DNA of 7,614 nt from Bacteroidales bacterium (GTDB lineage: Bacteria > Bacteroidota > Bacteroidia > Bacteroidales > UBA7960): NCBI GenBank assembly GCA_007128045.1, contig SKYG01000057.1, positions 1-7,614 of the forward strand, in the 5' to 3' direction. Position 1 is the stretch's first letter; the number at the start of each line of letters is the position of its first letter. The notes below the pieces were generated by a model. The model had not been told where the DNA came from, did not search any database, and saw only the letters and a list, made by a program, of their open reading frames with translations. A program made the translations under genes and the position numbers. Below, in pieces: positions 1-6,132 of the stretch.

Positions 1-108
1 GAAACAATGAAACAGTATCCTGACATACGCGAACCTGAGCTGGACCCGGCAATCAAAGCAAACATTGAAATGTACAGGGAAAAGCTTAGAATGGAGAAAG
101 ATAGTTGA
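1..108 (+). CDS. 3' end of an unidentified protein-coding gene (partial)
   Basis: An open frame runs from the window edge to a TGA at 106-108, giving the last 35 residues of a protein that begins upstream. The visible tail is hydrophilic and rich in charged residues. It contains PDIREPELDP followed by what looks like an amphipathic helix (about IKANIEMYREKLRMEK), and has no membrane segment or catalytic motif. I do not recognise the family. An ATG at 7-9 could in principle start a 33-residue protein, but an open frame continuous with the window edge makes a truncated larger gene more likely. The stop codon lies inside an 8-bp tandem repeat (104-130), so the repeat supplies the end of this reading frame. 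It is on the same strand as the downstream TCA genes, 127 bp away. Confidence 0.6.
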   Translation, partial: ETMKQYPDIREPELDPAIKANIEMYREKLRMEKDS

Positions 109-130
109 ACTGTTGAATTGTTGAACTGTT
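104..130. repeat. 8-bp tandem repeat, unit GTTGAA[C/T]T, about 3.4 copies
   Basis: Three full units are visible: GTTGAACT at 104-111, GTTGAATT at 112-119 and GTTGAACT at 120-127, followed by GTT at 128-130. The first unit overlaps the last codon and the TGA stop (106-108) of the upstream gene. The unit is too short and lacks the spacers expected of a CRISPR array. Function is unknown. Slippage could change copy number without altering the upstream protein, because the stop is in the first unit. Confidence 0.85.
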
Positions 131-144
131 TTATGATATTTATG
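112..144 (+). promoter_or_regulatory. Candidate Bacteroidota-type promoter for the acn-icd-gltA-proC cluster
   Basis: The Bacteroidota housekeeping promoter is described as TTTG near -33 and TAnnTTTG near -7, about 19-21 bp apart. Here GTTG (112-115) and TATTTATG (137-144) are 21 bp apart with one mismatch in each box. This would start transcription around 150 and leave a leader of roughly 85 nt. A second -7-like box, TAATTTTA at 205-212, is closer to the start codon but has no good partner at the right distance. In AT-rich DNA such matches arise by chance, so this is only a candidate. Confidence 0.25.
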
Positions 145-180
145 TAGGGACAGGACTGGGACTGTCCAACTGGGACTGTC
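144..180 (+). repeat. GTAGGG-headed hairpin element with a duplicated 12-nt tail
   Basis: The element starts with GTAGGGACAGGACTGGG at 144-160. It can fold with GGACAG (148-153) paired to CTGTCC (162-167) around an 8-nt loop. The 12-mer ACTGGGACTGTC occurs at 155-166 and again at 169-180, two bases apart, as if the 3' arm had been copied. Closely related elements lie at 6049-6074 and 6094-6119, and a differently paired relative lies on the other strand at 2520-2544. No U-tract follows, so it is not a standard intrinsic terminator. Downstream of the promoter candidate it would lie in the acn leader. Confidence 0.8.
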
Positions 181-235
181 ATGGAATAATTGCAAAAAAA
201 TAAGTAATTTTACGTCTTCAAAAAAAAATTGTACT

Positions 236-2509
236 ATGACCAAAATATTTGACCTGGATCTAATAGAAAAAATATACACTCAAATTGAGAAAAAGATTGA
301 TGATGCACGAAAGCTTATTGGCAGGCCGCTTTCTTTGACAGAGAAAATTCTCTACAGTCACTTATTTGATCCATTGCCCACCAAACCATACCTGAGGGCA
401 AAAGATTATGTAGGCTTTGCACCCGACCGTGTTGCTATGCAGGACGCCACTGCACAAATGGCATTATTACAGTTTATCAACTCTGGCAAACCAACTACTG
501 CTGTGCCTACTACAGTGCATTGTGACCATTTGATCCAGGCTCAGTATGATGGCAAAACCGACTTGAAGGATGCTTTGATAACCAATAAGGAGGTATTTGA
601 CTTTTTACAGTCTGTCTCCAATAAATATGGGATAGGGTTCTGGCGCCCCGGAGCGGGCATTATCCATCAGGTCGTTCTCGAAAACTATGCCTTCCCGGGA
701 GGAATGATGATAGGCACCGACTCACATACACCCAATGCAGGCGGGCTGGGCATGATCGCCATTGGCGTGGGAGGTGCCGATGCAGTTGATGTCATGGCAG
801 GCATGCCCTGGGAATTAAAATTTCCTAAAATTATTGGGATAAAGCTTACCGGCAAGCTAAATGGCTGGACTGCATCCAAAGATGTGATCACTAAAGTTGC
901 CGGCATTCTTACCGTAAAGGGTGGTACCGGCGCGATCATTGAATATTTTGGGCCGGGTGCACAATCCATATCTGCAACAGGTAAGGGAACCATCTGCAAT
1001 ATGGGCGCCGAAGTTGGGGCCACCACATCCGTCTTTGGATACGATGAAGCCATGTCACGGTACCTGTCAGTAACCGGGAGAAAAGACATAGCCGTTATGG
1101 CGGATAAAATAGCTGCACATCTTACCGGTGATGAAGAAGTGTACCAAAACCCCGAGACATATTTCGACCAGCTTATTGAGATCAATTTAGATACCCTGGA
1201 ACCACACATCAATGGGCCATTCAGCCCGGACAAAGCCTGGCCGCTTTCCGAATTTGCACGTGGCATCGAAGAAAACAACTATCCGGCAAAAATCAGCGTC
1301 AGCCTTATCGGATCATGTACAAACTCATCCTATGAAGATATCACACGGTCTGCATCAATAGCCAGACAAGCCATCGATAAAGGAATAAAAGCCACGTCGG
1401 AACTTACCATCACACCTGGCTCCGAACAAGTCCGGTACACCATTGAACGTGATGGCCTGCTCGACGTGTTTGATCAAGTTGGAGGTGTGGTGCTGGCCAA
1501 TGCCTGCGGGCCATGCATCGGGCAGTGGAAACGGCCTACCAATGAAAAGCAGGAAACCAACACCATCGTCAACAGCTTTAACCGTAACTTCCCAAAACGT
1601 AACGACGGAAACCCCAATACACACGCCTTCGTTACCTCTCCGGAAATGGTCATGGCATTTGCACTGGCCGGAGACCTGCGGTTCAATCCAATCACTGATG
1701 AGCTCACTGCATCAGATGGCACTACATTTAAACTTCAACCACCAACCGGGCTGGAGTTTCCGCCTAAAGGTTTTGGTGTTGATGATCCAGGGTTTATTCC
1801 CCCGGCCAGCGATGGAAACGATGTAGAAATTGTGGTAGCACCAGATTCAAACCGCTTGCAATTGCTGGAAGCCTTTGAGCCCTGGGATGGCCAAAACATC
1901 ACCAACGCCAGGTTGCTGATAAAAGCGGAAGGACAATGTACTACCGACCATATCTCGATGGCAGGACCGTGGCTGCGGTACAGAGGCCACATTGACAATA
2001 TTTCAGATAATATGCTGATCGGGGCGAAAAATGCCTTCAATGGCCTGACAAACCTGGTCAAGAACCAACTTACCGGAGAATACGGGCCTGTGCCTGAAAC
2101 CCAAAGAGCCTACAAAGCAGCCGGGATACCAACCATCGTTGTTGGAGACCATAATTATGGGGAGGGTTCATCACGGGAACACGCTGCCATGGAACCACGA
2201 CATTTGGGGGTAAGGGCGGTGATCGTGAAATCATTTGCCCGGATACACGAAACAAACCTTAAAAAACAAGGAATGCTGGCCCTTACATTTAACAATGAAC
2301 GTGATTTTGACCTGATACAGGAAGATGACATCTTTAGTTTTATTGACCTGAGTGAGTTTGCCGAAGACAAACCTCTTAGCCTCGAGATCATTCATACAGA
2401 CAACACAAAAGATGTAATCTTGCTGAACCATACCTACAATCAACAACAAATTGAATGGTTCCGTGCCGGTTCAGCACTAAACCTGATCGCCGCAACCACC
2501 AACAGCTAA
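236..2509 (+). CDS. acn: Aconitate hydratase, mitochondrial (ACO2) type
   Basis: The product isomerises citrate to isocitrate through cis-aconitate, in the cytoplasm, using a [4Fe-4S] cluster. At 757 residues it matches mature mitochondrial aconitase (about 754) rather than the roughly 900-residue bacterial AcnA/IRP1 type or AcnB. The cluster ligands are C361 (IGSCTNSSYED, 358-368) and C424/C427 (NACGPCIGQW, 422-431). Active-site residues are D97 and H98 (HCDH), D162, S163 and H164 (GTDSHTPN), R583, and S645, S646 and R647 (YGEGSSREH, 641-649). All correspond to pig-enzyme positions with small offsets. The N-terminal three domains span about 1-510, and the swivel domain about 555-730. The ATG at 236 gives the family's usual N-terminus; there is no clear Shine-Dalgarno, only an A-rich tract (220-228). 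It is the first of the TCA cluster, 133 bp before icd. No truncation or missing residue was found. Confidence 0.97.
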   Translation: MTKIFDLDLIEKIYTQIEKKIDDARKLIGRPLSLTEKILYSHLFDPLPTKPYLRAKDYVGFAPDRVAMQDATAQMALLQFINSGKPTTAVPTTVHCDHLIQAQYDGKTDLKDALITNKEVFDFLQSVSNKYGIGFWRPGAGIIHQVVLENYAFPGGMMIGTDSHTPNAGGLGMIAIGVGGADAVDVMAGMPWELKFPKIIGIKLTGKLNGWTASKDVITKVAGILTVKGGTGAIIEYFGPGAQSISATGKGTICNMGAEVGATTSVFGYDEAMSRYLSVTGRKDIAVMADKIAAHLTGDEEVYQNPETYFDQLIEINLDTLEPHINGPFSPDKAWPLSEFARGIEENNYPAKISVSLIGSCTNSSYEDITRSASIARQAIDKGIKATSELTITPGSEQVRYTIERDGLLDVFDQVGGVVLANACGPCIGQWKRPTNEKQETNTIVNSFNRNFPKRNDGNPNTHAFVTSPEMVMAFALAGDLRFNPITDELTASDGTTFKLQPPTGLEFPPKGFGVDDPGFIPPASDGNDVEIVVAPDSNRLQLLEAFEPWDGQNITNARLLIKAEGQCTTDHISMAGPWLRYRGHIDNISDNMLIGAKNAFNGLTNLVKNQLTGEYGPVPETQRAYKAAGIPTIVVGDHNYGEGSSREHAAMEPRHLGVRAVIVKSFARIHETNLKKQGMLALTFNNERDFDLIQEDDIFSFIDLSEFAEDKPLSLEIIHTDNTKDVILLNHTYNQQQIEWFRAGSALNLIAATTNS

Positions 2510-2519
2510 ACTATAAACA

Positions 2520-2544
2520 GGGCAACCACAAGGGTTGCCCCTAC
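2520..2544 (-). repeat. GTAGGGGCAA-type hairpin element downstream of acn
   Basis: A perfect 8-bp stem, GGGCAACC (2520-2527) with GGTTGCCC (2533-2540), encloses a 5-nt loop. The element ends in CTAC (2541-2544), so read on the minus strand it begins GTAGGGGCAACC. It has the same GTAGGG head as the elements at 144, 6049 and 6094 but a different paired stem. It begins 10 nt after the acn stop. Neither strand shows a following U-run, so intrinsic termination is not supported. A role as an mRNA 3'-end structure, limiting expression of icd relative to acn, is possible but is inference. Confidence 0.85.
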
Positions 2545-2570
2545 AGGAAATCCAACAATACCTTAAACTG

Positions 2571-2621
2571 ACCTTCGACCTTCGACCTTCGACTTTTGAC
2601 CTTAAACCTTAAACCTTAAAC
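2571..2621. repeat. 7-bp tandem repeat array upstream of icd
   Basis: Seven consecutive heptads are readable: ACCTTCG three times (2571-2591), ACTTTTG once (2592-2598) and ACCTTAA three times (2599-2619), then AC. A further ACCTTAA lies just before at 2560-2566, out of register by 4 nt. The array therefore consists of two homogeneous blocks joined by one intermediate unit. It ends 21 nt before the icd ATG and occupies most of the sequence between the acn-side hairpin and that start. Copy-number change would alter leader length or promoter spacing but not the protein. Confidence 0.88.
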
Positions 2622-2642
2622 AGACTCTTGCTTACAGACAAT

Positions 2643-3869
2643 ATGAACAAAATCAAAGTATTAAACCCAGTAGTCGAACTAGACGGCGACGAGATGACCA
2701 GGGTAATATGGTCATTCATAAAAGAAAAACTGATTTTTCCATACCTGGATATAGACATCAGGTATTATGACCTTGGCATTGAACATCGCGATGCAACCAA
2801 TGACAAGGTAACCGTCGACGCCGCTCATGCCATTAAAAAATATGGTGTAGGTATAAAATGTGCCACCATCACCCCTGATGAAGCCCGAGTAGAAGAGTTT
2901 GGCCTTAAAAAAATGTGGCGATCTCCCAACGGTACCATTCGTAACATACTTGGTGGCACGGTATTTCGAGAACCAATAATGATCAGCAACATACCCAGAC
3001 TGGTACCCGGCTGGCAGAAGCCAATCTGTATTGGCCGCCATGCTTATGGAGACCAATACAGGGCTACTGATTTTCTGACCAGCGGGAAAGGTACCCTGAC
3101 CATCTCATTTACCCCCGACGATGGCGGCGACACCATCACCCACCAGGTACATCAATTCGAGGGAGATGGGGTGGCCATGGCGATGTACAACACCGATGAA
3201 TCCATCACAGGATTTGCACGCGCATGTATGAATCAGGCAATACTGAAAAAATGGCCCCTGTACCTGTCAACAAAAAACACCATTCTCAAAAAATACGACG
3301 GCCGTTTTAAAGATATCTTTCAGGAAATCTTTGAACAGGAATTCGAAGAGGCTTTTAAAGAAAATAACATCACCTATGAGCACCGCCTTATCGACGACAT
3401 GGTTGCTGCAGCACTAAAATGGGATGGTGGATTCGTATGGGCATGCAAAAACTATGATGGTGATGTACAAAGCGACACCGTAGCACAAGGGTTTGGATCG
3501 CTGGGCCTGATGACATCAACATTGGTAACCCCAGATGGGAAAACCATGGAAGCAGAGGCTGCCCACGGTACAGTAACCAGGCATTACAGAATGCACCAGG
3601 CAGGAAAGCCAACATCTACGAATCCGATCGCCAGTATATTCGCCTGGACCCGCGGACTTGCTTTCAGAGGGAAACTCGACAATTCGCCAGAATTGATTAC
3701 ATTTGCCGATACGCTGGAAAAAGTTTGTATTCAGACCGTTGAAAATGGACAAATGACCAAAGACCTGGCACTATTGATCCATGGTGATAAACTCACCCAG
3801 GATCATTACCTGACCACCCAGGAATTTTTACAAGCACTTGACACAAACAAAAAAAAAGCGTTAACATAA
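2643..3869 (+). CDS. icd: NADP-dependent isocitrate dehydrogenase, eukaryotic IDH1/IDH2 type
   Basis: The product oxidatively decarboxylates isocitrate to 2-oxoglutarate and CO2, reducing NADP+, probably as a cytoplasmic homodimer. I chose the ATG at 2643 (408 residues, MNKIKV) over an in-frame TTG at 2628. The ATG gives the family's normal N-terminus, and residue numbers then coincide with human IDH1 for the first part. Substrate residues are S94 (SPNGTIRN), R100, R109, R132 (GRHAYGDQYRATDF) and Y139. Catalytic and metal residues are K211, D251, D274 and D278. H308 and R313 in AAHGTVTRHYR correspond to human H309 and R314, which bind the NADP 2'-phosphate. The near-invariant STNPIASIFAWTRGL follows at 325-339. 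The protein is clearly unlike the E. coli Icd subfamily. It is preceded by a 7-bp repeat array and followed 42 bp later by gltA. No Shine-Dalgarno is visible. Confidence 0.97.
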   Translation: MNKIKVLNPVVELDGDEMTRVIWSFIKEKLIFPYLDIDIRYYDLGIEHRDATNDKVTVDAAHAIKKYGVGIKCATITPDEARVEEFGLKKMWRSPNGTIRNILGGTVFREPIMISNIPRLVPGWQKPICIGRHAYGDQYRATDFLTSGKGTLTISFTPDDGGDTITHQVHQFEGDGVAMAMYNTDESITGFARACMNQAILKKWPLYLSTKNTILKKYDGRFKDIFQEIFEQEFEEAFKENNITYEHRLIDDMVAAALKWDGGFVWACKNYDGDVQSDTVAQGFGSLGLMTSTLVTPDGKTMEAEAAHGTVTRHYRMHQAGKPTSTNPIASIFAWTRGLAFRGKLDNSPELITFADTLEKVCIQTVENGQMTKDLALLIHGDKLTQDHYLTTQEFLQALDTNKKKALT

Positions 3870-3911
3870 CAATCATCCATACCAAACAACAATTCAACCG
3901 ATCAACAAGAA

Positions 3912-5237
3912 ATGGAATACATCAAAAATAAATTTTTTCAGGTTGCCACCAGGCAAGCTGCTGAATACATAAACCTCAGGAACAATTATTCTGATGTTGT
4001 ACTGGCAAACATTACCATCGGAGATGTAATGTCAGGGATGAAGGGAATACCAAGCCTGATCACAGACACATCGAAACTTGATGCCCAGGAAGGCATCAGA
4101 TACAGGGGGCTTTCCATACCTGAGCTACAACAAAAGCTGCCATGCATCTGCGGAGAACAGGAACCATTGCCTGAAGGGTTGTTCTACCTGATGCTCATTG
4201 GGGAAGCACCCAAAATGGATGATGTAAGAAACCTAAGCAAAGACTGGGCTATCAGGTCAAATGTACCACAACACGTATTCGACGTAATTGAAGCGTTGCC
4301 CAAGTCGGCCAGGCCCATGGCACAATTTAGTACCGCCATTCTCAGCATGGCCACCGAAAGTTTCTTCCAGAATGCACACAGGGTTGGCGTTCACAAGAAG
4401 TACTATTGGGATACAATCTATGAAGATGTTATGAACCTGATTGCCCGCCTGCCAAGGATCGCGGCATATATATACAGACGTATTTATCATAATGACAACC
4501 ATATCGATCCTGATCCTCGTTTAGACTGGGCAGCAAACCTGGCACACATGATGGGCCATAACTCCAACGAGGTAAAACGGTTACTAAGGCTTTATATGGT
4601 TATCCATGCAGATCATGAAGGGGGAAATATCACAGCCCATACCGCCCATCTGGTTGCTTCAGGACTAAGCAACCCTTACTACGCCTACGCAGCGGCCATG
4701 CTCGGTCTGGCGGGCCCCTTGCACGGATATGCCAACCAGGATACCATTAACTGGTTGTATGACATGATTGATGAACTGGGAACAGACGAACCAGCCGAAA
4801 AAGATATCACTAAGTATTGCAGGAAAACTATAAGAGAAGGTCGCGTTATACCCGGATATGGCCATGCCGTTCTGCAAAAAACCGATCCCAGATTTACCGT
4901 ACAAAAAGATTTTGCAGACAAATACATTAAGAATGACAAGATGGTAAATATTGTGAACACTTTATATAAAGTCGTTCCAGGTATTTTGCAAGCTACCGGA
5001 AAGGTACGGAACCCATGGCCCAATGTTGATGCATACAGTGGAGTACTGCTAAGCCACTATGGCATCAAAGAACATACCTTTTACACCGTACTGTTTGGTG
5101 TTTCAAGAGCCCTCGGCGTGTTGGCAGCCATGATACACGACAGGGTGTATGGCTTCCCCATCGAACGACCATCTTCCTATCCGCTTCAATGGTATAAAGA
5201 TGTAGCAGAAGGAAAAATAACACCAAAAATTAAATAG
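3912..5237 (+). CDS. gltA: Citrate synthase, type I (mitochondrial-like)
   Basis: The product condenses acetyl-CoA and oxaloacetate to citrate in the cytoplasm, the entry step of the branch encoded by this cluster. All active-site residues of the pig mitochondrial enzyme are present: H235 (HADHEGGN), H271 (AGPLHGYAN), H318 (PGYGHAVL), R327 (DPRF), D373 (PWPNVDAYSG), R399 (GVSRALG) and R419 (ERPSS). The length of 441 residues and these motifs fit the dimeric type I class rather than the NADH-inhibited hexameric type II enzyme of E. coli. NADH inhibition is therefore not expected, though that is inference. The ATG at 3912 gives a normal N-terminus; no Shine-Dalgarno precedes it. It lies 42 bp after icd and 23 bp before proC, which supports co-transcription. 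It ends with two in-frame stops, TAG TAA (5235-5240). Confidence 0.97.
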   Translation: MEYIKNKFFQVATRQAAEYINLRNNYSDVVLANITIGDVMSGMKGIPSLITDTSKLDAQEGIRYRGLSIPELQQKLPCICGEQEPLPEGLFYLMLIGEAPKMDDVRNLSKDWAIRSNVPQHVFDVIEALPKSARPMAQFSTAILSMATESFFQNAHRVGVHKKYYWDTIYEDVMNLIARLPRIAAYIYRRIYHNDNHIDPDPRLDWAANLAHMMGHNSNEVKRLLRLYMVIHADHEGGNITAHTAHLVASGLSNPYYAYAAAMLGLAGPLHGYANQDTINWLYDMIDELGTDEPAEKDITKYCRKTIREGRVIPGYGHAVLQKTDPRFTVQKDFADKYIKNDKMVNIVNTLYKVVPGILQATGKVRNPWPNVDAYSGVLLSHYGIKEHTFYTVLFGVSRALGVLAAMIHDRVYGFPIERPSSYPLQWYKDVAEGKITPKIK

Positions 5238-5260
5238 TAAATCCTGGAATTTTTTATATC

Positions 5261-6049
5261 ATGAACCTCTCAATTGTTGGCGGTGGAAACCTGGGAGTTG
5301 CCATCGCCAAGGGCGTACGTGAGGCAAATGCCTGCACAAAAATATCAGTCAGCCGGCGTAATGTCTCTAAAATAAGGCACCTGAAAGAAATTGGCATTTC
5401 CGTTACCGCTGATAATCAGGAATGTATCAGGCAGGCTGATATCGTAATTGTAGCTGTGAAACCTTTTCAGGTGGAACGCGTATTTGACGACATCCGCGAT
5501 CATATCGACAACAAGGTCATCGTGTCAGTGGTCACAGGTAAAGACCTCGACGAGATAGAAACGCTTCTGGGCCGAAAAACATCTATCTTTAGGGCAATGC
5601 CAAATATTGCTATTTCCCAGAAGGAATCTATGACCTGTATCTCCTACAGAAATGGAAACTCCGATCAGAAAGTGATGGTCGAAAACCTTTTCAGCAAAAT
5701 GGGAGAGATCATTTTTGTTGATGACAATATGATGGATGCATGTACGGTCATGGCGGCCTGTGGCATTGCCTACGCCATGAGATTTATTCGGGCAGCCATG
5801 CAGGCAGCCATTCAGATCGGCTTCGATTCCAATGCTGCACTAAAGATCGTGACCCAAACAGTGTTGGGCGCTGCACAGCTGTTAAAAGCCAATGATTCAC
5901 ATCCTGAACAGGAAATCGATAAAGTAACTACCCCAAAAGGCTGCACCATCGTCGGGCTGAATAAAATGGAACATGAAGGCTTTAGCTCCTCCGTCATTCA
6001 AGGCATTCAACACTCATTCGAAGCCATCGATAAAATCAAACTGCAATAG
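5261..6049 (+). CDS. proC: Pyrroline-5-carboxylate reductase
   Basis: The product reduces 1-pyrroline-5-carboxylate to L-proline with NAD(P)H, the last step of proline synthesis from glutamate. It has an N-terminal Rossmann fold with GGGNLG at 7-12, a basic SRR at 31-33 suited to the NADP phosphate, AVKPFQV at 65-71 and RAMPNI at 111-116. A helical dimerisation domain covers about 155-260. The two C-terminal signatures are recognisable but altered. The usual GPAY is GIAY (168-171), and the usual SPGGTT region is TPKGCT (224-229), inside TTPKGCTIVGLNKME. I recall similar spellings in Bacteroidota ProC, so this is probably a lineage form rather than a defect. At 262 residues it is of normal length. 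Only 23 bp follow gltA, so it is likely in the same transcript; proline synthesis draws on the 2-oxoglutarate and NADPH made upstream. It ends TAG TAG, the second stop lying in a repeat element. Confidence 0.9.
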   Translation: MNLSIVGGGNLGVAIAKGVREANACTKISVSRRNVSKIRHLKEIGISVTADNQECIRQADIVIVAVKPFQVERVFDDIRDHIDNKVIVSVVTGKDLDEIETLLGRKTSIFRAMPNIAISQKESMTCISYRNGNSDQKVMVENLFSKMGEIIFVDDNMMDACTVMAACGIAYAMRFIRAAMQAAIQIGFDSNAALKIVTQTVLGAAQLLKANDSHPEQEIDKVTTPKGCTIVGLNKMEHEGFSSSVIQGIQHSFEAIDKIKLQ

Positions 6050-6074
6050 TAGGGGCAGGACTGGACCTGTTCTG
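6049..6074 (+). repeat. GTAGGG-headed hairpin element, copy 1 of the proC/aspA gap
   Basis: This 26-nt element starts at the last base of the proC stop codon. Its stem pairs GGCAGG (6054-6059) with CCTGTT (6066-6071), including two G-U pairs, around the loop ACTGGA. Over 28 nt it differs from the neighbouring copy (6094-6121) at only three positions. It has the same head as the elements near 144 and 2544. No U-tract follows. Confidence 0.85.
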
Positions 6075-6093
6075 AAACATTAACAGGCATTTC

Positions 6094-6119
6094 GTAGGGA
6101 CAGGACTGGGCCTGTCCTG
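6094..6119 (+). repeat. GTAGGG-headed hairpin element, copy 2 of the proC/aspA gap
   Basis: A perfect 7-bp stem pairs GGACAGG (6098-6104) with CCTGTCC (6111-6117) around the 6-nt loop ACTGGG. It begins 45 nt after copy 1 and ends 13 nt from the aspA stop codon on the other strand. The position between converging genes suggests a role at transcript ends, possibly in both directions. Neither strand has the U-run of an intrinsic terminator, so termination is unproven. Confidence 0.85.
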
Positions 6120-6132
6120 AATCATTACCGCG

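Noticed and set aside
685..1278. 197-codon open frame on the minus strand inside acn
   Set aside because: It lies wholly antisense to the conserved core of aconitase, shows no recognisable domain and has the composition of a reverse-complement shadow.
2520..2544. Intrinsic terminator after acn
   Set aside because: The hairpin is strong, but what follows (CTACAGGAAATCC) has no U-tract, and the next genes continue in the same pathway and direction.
2571..2621. CRISPR-like array
   Set aside because: The units are 7 bp and directly adjacent, with no unique spacers and no cas genes in the window.
2628..2642. TTG start for icd, five residues upstream of the ATG
   Set aside because: The ATG at 2643 gives the standard N-terminus of this family and matches human IDH1 numbering; the extra residues have no family support and no Shine-Dalgarno favours the TTG.
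2712..3056. 114-codon open frame on the minus strand inside icd
   Set aside because: It is antisense to the isocitrate dehydrogenase active-site region, has no recognisable motif, and is explained by the codon constraints of icd.
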